Source of the DNA: an uncultured archaeon
Lineage (GTDB): Archaea > Altiarchaeota > Altiarchaeia > IMC4 > SCGC-AAA252-I15
NCBI GenBank assembly: GCA_902384455.1
Contig: CABMCB010000071.1
Location: 203,315-248,195 of the forward strand
Direction: 5' to 3'
DNA length: 44,881 nt
The notes below the pieces were generated by a model. It worked only from the letters and a program-made list of their open reading frames with translations. It was not told the origin of the DNA and ran no database searches. Positions 42,538 to 44,881 of the stretch are shown here, one piece after another; the stretch's first letter is position 1; the number at the start of each line of letters is the position of its first letter. A program made the translations under genes and the position numbers.

Positions 42538-44881
42538 AGACACCCCAAACAACATTAACAACAACACTAATACTACTCCTCCTGCTTACAGCAACAAACG
42601 CAACAGAACTACCGCGAGACCAACCCACACTCTGGTGCAAAATCACAAAAGACCCCATACAAAAGAAAGCAGTAGTCAACTGGGGAGCAAGCCCCGGATA
42701 CATAATAAACTGGACCGACGGATACGGCCGCTCAAGCGACTGCGAACTAAGAGTATGGTGCGCCCGACCCTTCGCGAAAGCCCCCGGCACACTATTCTAC
42801 GCAGGCCACTGCGGACCCTTCTGCCCCATAACAGAGCCTGAAGTAGGCTGGTGCTCAAACCTCGCCCTCGACTACAGCCGCGGATTTGGCACCACCGAAA
42901 GACTCAATGAAGACCAGTTTCAGGCGGTAAACGGCGCCCGCCTCGAAGTATGCTACACATACCGCAGCACAAACTGCTTCAAATTCTCAGTAGGATGCGA
43001 CGCCCAATGGGACGTAGGATGCGAAATCGACGACGGCGGAGACACAACAACCACGATAAAAACCACAACAACCACCACAACCACATCCACCAAAACATCA
43101 ACCACAAAAACAAGCACAACAAAAACAACAACCACAAAAACGTCCACAACAACCGGCCAAGGAGGCTCAAACAAACCAACACTCTGGTGCAAAGTCACAA
43201 AAGACTACTCCTGGAAAGAAGGCAAAGTAGACTGGAGCGCAACACCCCAATACACAATGGAATGGACCGACAGCCGGGGAAACACCAAACAATGCCCAAT
43301 GAGAATATGGTGCGTTAGGCCGCGCGTCAAGTTAAGCAACTGGATTTATTTTGCGGGCCACTGCGGGCCTTTCTGCCCTATAACCGAGTCCACGGCGGGG
43401 TCATGCACGTCGGGGGCAACAGACTTCAGGTGGGGATACGGTTACACAGACAGTCTAAGAGACGATGAGTTCGACAGGATTAACGGCGGAAAACTCGAAG
43501 TCTGCTACTACTACAGCGACTCAGTAAACTGCCCCCCCTCATGGGGATGCGACAAACAATTCGAAGTCGACTGCGAATCATCCACGACAACCACGACCAC
43601 GACAACTTCGACCACGACGACAACGCACTCAAGCACCACCACAACCACAACATCTTCGACAACGACTACAACAGGCCACGGAACCACGCCAACACTCTGG
43701 TGCAAAGTCTCAAAAGACGCCTCAAACCAAGAAGCGATAGTCAGCTGGGGCGCATCAGGAAGCTACATAATGAAGTGGACCAACAACATGGGTCAAGTTA
43801 AGGACTGCCAACTAAGAATCTGGTGCGCAAGACCCAGAGCATCCGCCCCCGGATTCCTATTCATCGCAGGCCACTGCGGACCCTTATGCCCCATCAACGA
43901 GCCGACGGCAGGCATGTGCACATCAGGGGCAATAGACTTCAACAGCGGCACAGGATACACCGAACGCCTAAGAGACGACCAGTTCGACAAAATAAACGGC
44001 GGAAAACTCGAAGTCTGCTACTACTACAGCGACTCAGTAAACTGCCCGCCCTCATGGGGATGCGACAAACAATTCGAAGTCACATGCACATCAACATCAA
44101 CAACAACCACAACCACGACCACAACAACCACAACAACATCAACCTCCACCACATCCACCACCAAAACATCAACCACAAAAACAAGCACAACCCAAACAAG
44201 CTCCACAACAACAACCACAAACGGAGGAATAAAATGCGGCCGCTGCGAAGAACTACATTACTGGTGGGGAATACCAATCTGCGTCTGGGTCGGATGCGAC
44301 ACCACCACAACCACCACCGACCACTCCACAACGACATCGACGATTGTTGAGCCACCCACCACGACAACAACCACAATAAACCCATGCGGCCCATGCGAAG
44401 AACTACACTACTTCTGGGGCATACCAATCTGCGTCTGGAAAGGGTGCGATTCGACCACAACATCCAAAACCACACCCTCTTCCACATCAACAACCACCAC
44501 GCCTAGTACCACCTCAACAACAACTCCCTGCGGCCCATGCGAACAAATCAGATACTTATGGGGAATCAGAATCTGCGTCTGGGTCGGATGCGACTCAACC
44601 ACAACAACACAACAAACCACAACCACGTCAACCATCATAGAGCCGCCAACCACGTCAACCACCATAATACCTCCAACCACAACCACCACAACAATAAACC
44701 CATGCGGACCATGCGAACAACCCTGGATGCTCGGCGGACGAATAACCTGCATCTGGACCGGATGCCCCACAACCACAACAACCATCATAGAACCCCCCGC
44801 AACAACGACCACAACAAAAAACCCCAGCGGCCCAACCGAACAAAAAAGGAACATGTGGGAAACCCCCACCAGCGTCAGGAA
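42534..44881 (+). CDS. Secreted Cys/Thr-rich modular repeat protein (3' cut by window)
   Basis: An open frame of at least 782 codons begins with ATG 42534, overlapping the argB stop (ATGA), and has no stop before the window ends. A signal peptide (TLILLLLLTATNA) is followed by three copies of a roughly 130-residue Cys/Trp-rich module (about 31-169, 215-347, 386-518) sharing PTLWCK, RxWCxRP, AGHCGPxCPI, LEVCYxYxS and a Cys-rich end. Then come five copies of a roughly 20-residue unit CGPCEExxYxWGIxICVWxGC (starting about 568, 618, 666, 724, 765). All are joined by Thr/Ser/Lys linkers of up to 45 residues, probable O-glycosylation sites. The fifth short unit has lost its cysteines. A cell-surface or extracellular role is inferred. 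I know no family with this arrangement. Confidence 0.85.
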   Translation, partial: MKTPQTTLTTTLILLLLLTATNATELPRDQPTLWCKITKDPIQKKAVVNWGASPGYIINWTDGYGRSSDCELRVWCARPFAKAPGTLFYAGHCGPFCPITEPEVGWCSNLALDYSRGFGTTERLNEDQFQAVNGARLEVCYTYRSTNCFKFSVGCDAQWDVGCEIDDGGDTTTTIKTTTTTTTTSTKTSTTKTSTTKTTTTKTSTTTGQGGSNKPTLWCKVTKDYSWKEGKVDWSATPQYTMEWTDSRGNTKQCPMRIWCVRPRVKLSNWIYFAGHCGPFCPITESTAGSCTSGATDFRWGYGYTDSLRDDEFDRINGGKLEVCYYYSDSVNCPPSWGCDKQFEVDCESSTTTTTTTTSTTTTTHSSTTTTTTSSTTTTTGHGTTPTLWCKVSKDASNQEAIVSWGASGSYIMKWTNNMGQVKDCQLRIWCARPRASAPGFLFIAGHCGPLCPINEPTAGMCTSGAIDFNSGTGYTERLRDDQFDKINGGKLEVCYYYSDSVNCPPSWGCDKQFEVTCTSTSTTTTTTTTTTTTTSTSTTSTTKTSTTKTSTTQTSSTTTTTNGGIKCGRCEELHYWWGIPICVWVGCDTTTTTTDHSTTTSTIVEPPTTTTTTINPCGPCEELHYFWGIPICVWKGCDSTTTSKTTPSSTSTTTTPSTTSTTTPCGPCEQIRYLWGIRICVWVGCDSTTTTQQTTTTSTIIEPPTTSTTIIPPTTTTTTINPCGPCEQPWMLGGRITCIWTGCPTTTTTIIEPPATTTTTKNPSGPTEQKRNMWETPTSVR
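43482..44081 (+). repeat. 87-base direct repeat inside the Cys/Thr-rich gene
   Basis: 43482-43568 and 43995-44081 are identical at 86 of 87 positions by eye (the difference is in the run of C near the middle). They encode the end of modules 2 and 3 (NGGKLEVCYYYSDSVNC). Such identity at synonymous positions, absent from the rest of the modules, indicates recent gene conversion or duplication. Confidence 0.8.

Noticed and set aside
43040..43170. Short tandem repeats that could suggest a CRISPR array
   Set aside because: They are degenerate Thr/Ser/Lys codons inside one open frame, with no spacer-repeat periodicity and no cas genes nearby.
42950..44870. Many minus-strand and alternate-frame open frames rich in Val, Trp or His/Asn opposite the Thr-rich gene
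   Set aside because: They are shadows of Thr-codon repeats (ACA/ACC read as TGT/GGT on the other strand) and have no recognisable domains; the plus-strand frame from 42534 explains the DNA.

Overview
The window looks like about 45 kb of an archaeal chromosome with roughly balanced base composition. The archaeal markers are fibrillarin (flpA), an archaeal/eukaryal-type ATP-dependent DNA ligase, ribonuclease Z, two BofA-like membrane proteins and a stand-alone LigD-type phosphoesterase. TATA-like boxes lie about 22-29 bases before many start codons, which implies mostly leaderless mRNAs; a few genes instead carry a GGTGA ribosome-binding site. A bacterial-type GrpE-DnaK-DnaJ set and several unclassified proteins would fit a DPANN-like or other uncultured archaeon, but the lineage cannot be fixed from this sequence. 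Genes for lysine (lysA), histidine (hisD, hisC, a HAD phosphatase) and arginine (argB) synthesis suggest it is not an extreme auxotroph.

Layout. 1-3.2 kb: grpE (3' end), dnaK, dnaJ. 3.2-4.3 kb: two tandem paralogous unknown genes, the second frameshifted. 4.3-5.6 kb: lysA. 5.6-12.6 kb: a membrane PH-domain protein with a tiny partner, then a sugar-nucleotide and glycosylation block (phosphohexomutase, nucleotidyltransferase fused to a ribbon-helix-helix domain, two DPM1-like glycosyltransferases, one fused to a GT-C-like membrane domain) and a pyrophosphatase-like protein. 12.6-17.1 kb: DNA ligase, then a DpnII-like restriction-modification island with an extra methyltransferase. 17.1-25.9 kb: SDR, DUF362, endonuclease III, LigD-type 3'-phosphoesterase, a LarC N-terminal-domain protein, DUF1761, ferredoxin, a ThyX-like double-length protein, fibrillarin, CYTH and hisD. 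25.9-29.6 kb, minus strand: an unusual cluster of a GNAT-like protein, a 135-aa protein and a 746-aa protein with five helical repeats followed by sequence resembling sigma-70 regions 1.2/2 and 4. 29.6-34.3 kb: hisC, HAD phosphatase, ribonuclease Z, small proteins, a lipoprotein. 34.3-38.9 kb: two tandem AttH/CrtC-like genes separated by tRNA-Pro(TGG), then a 766-aa unknown protein. 39-44.9 kb: BofA pair, ROK kinase, TrkA-type protein, argB and, overlapping argB, an open-ended Cys/Thr-rich secreted repeat protein. No stretch over about 300 bases lacks a gene.

Most unusual signals: (i) the sigma-like repeat protein in an archaeal setting; (ii) the modular Cys/Thr-rich surface protein; (iii) strong depletion of GATC (about 19 sites by eye against about 175 expected from simple base chance), matching the resident DpnII-like system, with 8 of the 19 in the single 766-aa gene; (iv) an inverted repeat centred on the TATA box of the ribbon-helix-helix/nucleotidyltransferase gene; (v) a patchwork of amino-rich (A+C) and keto-rich (G+T) stretches that switches inside genes and is partly independent of coding strand.
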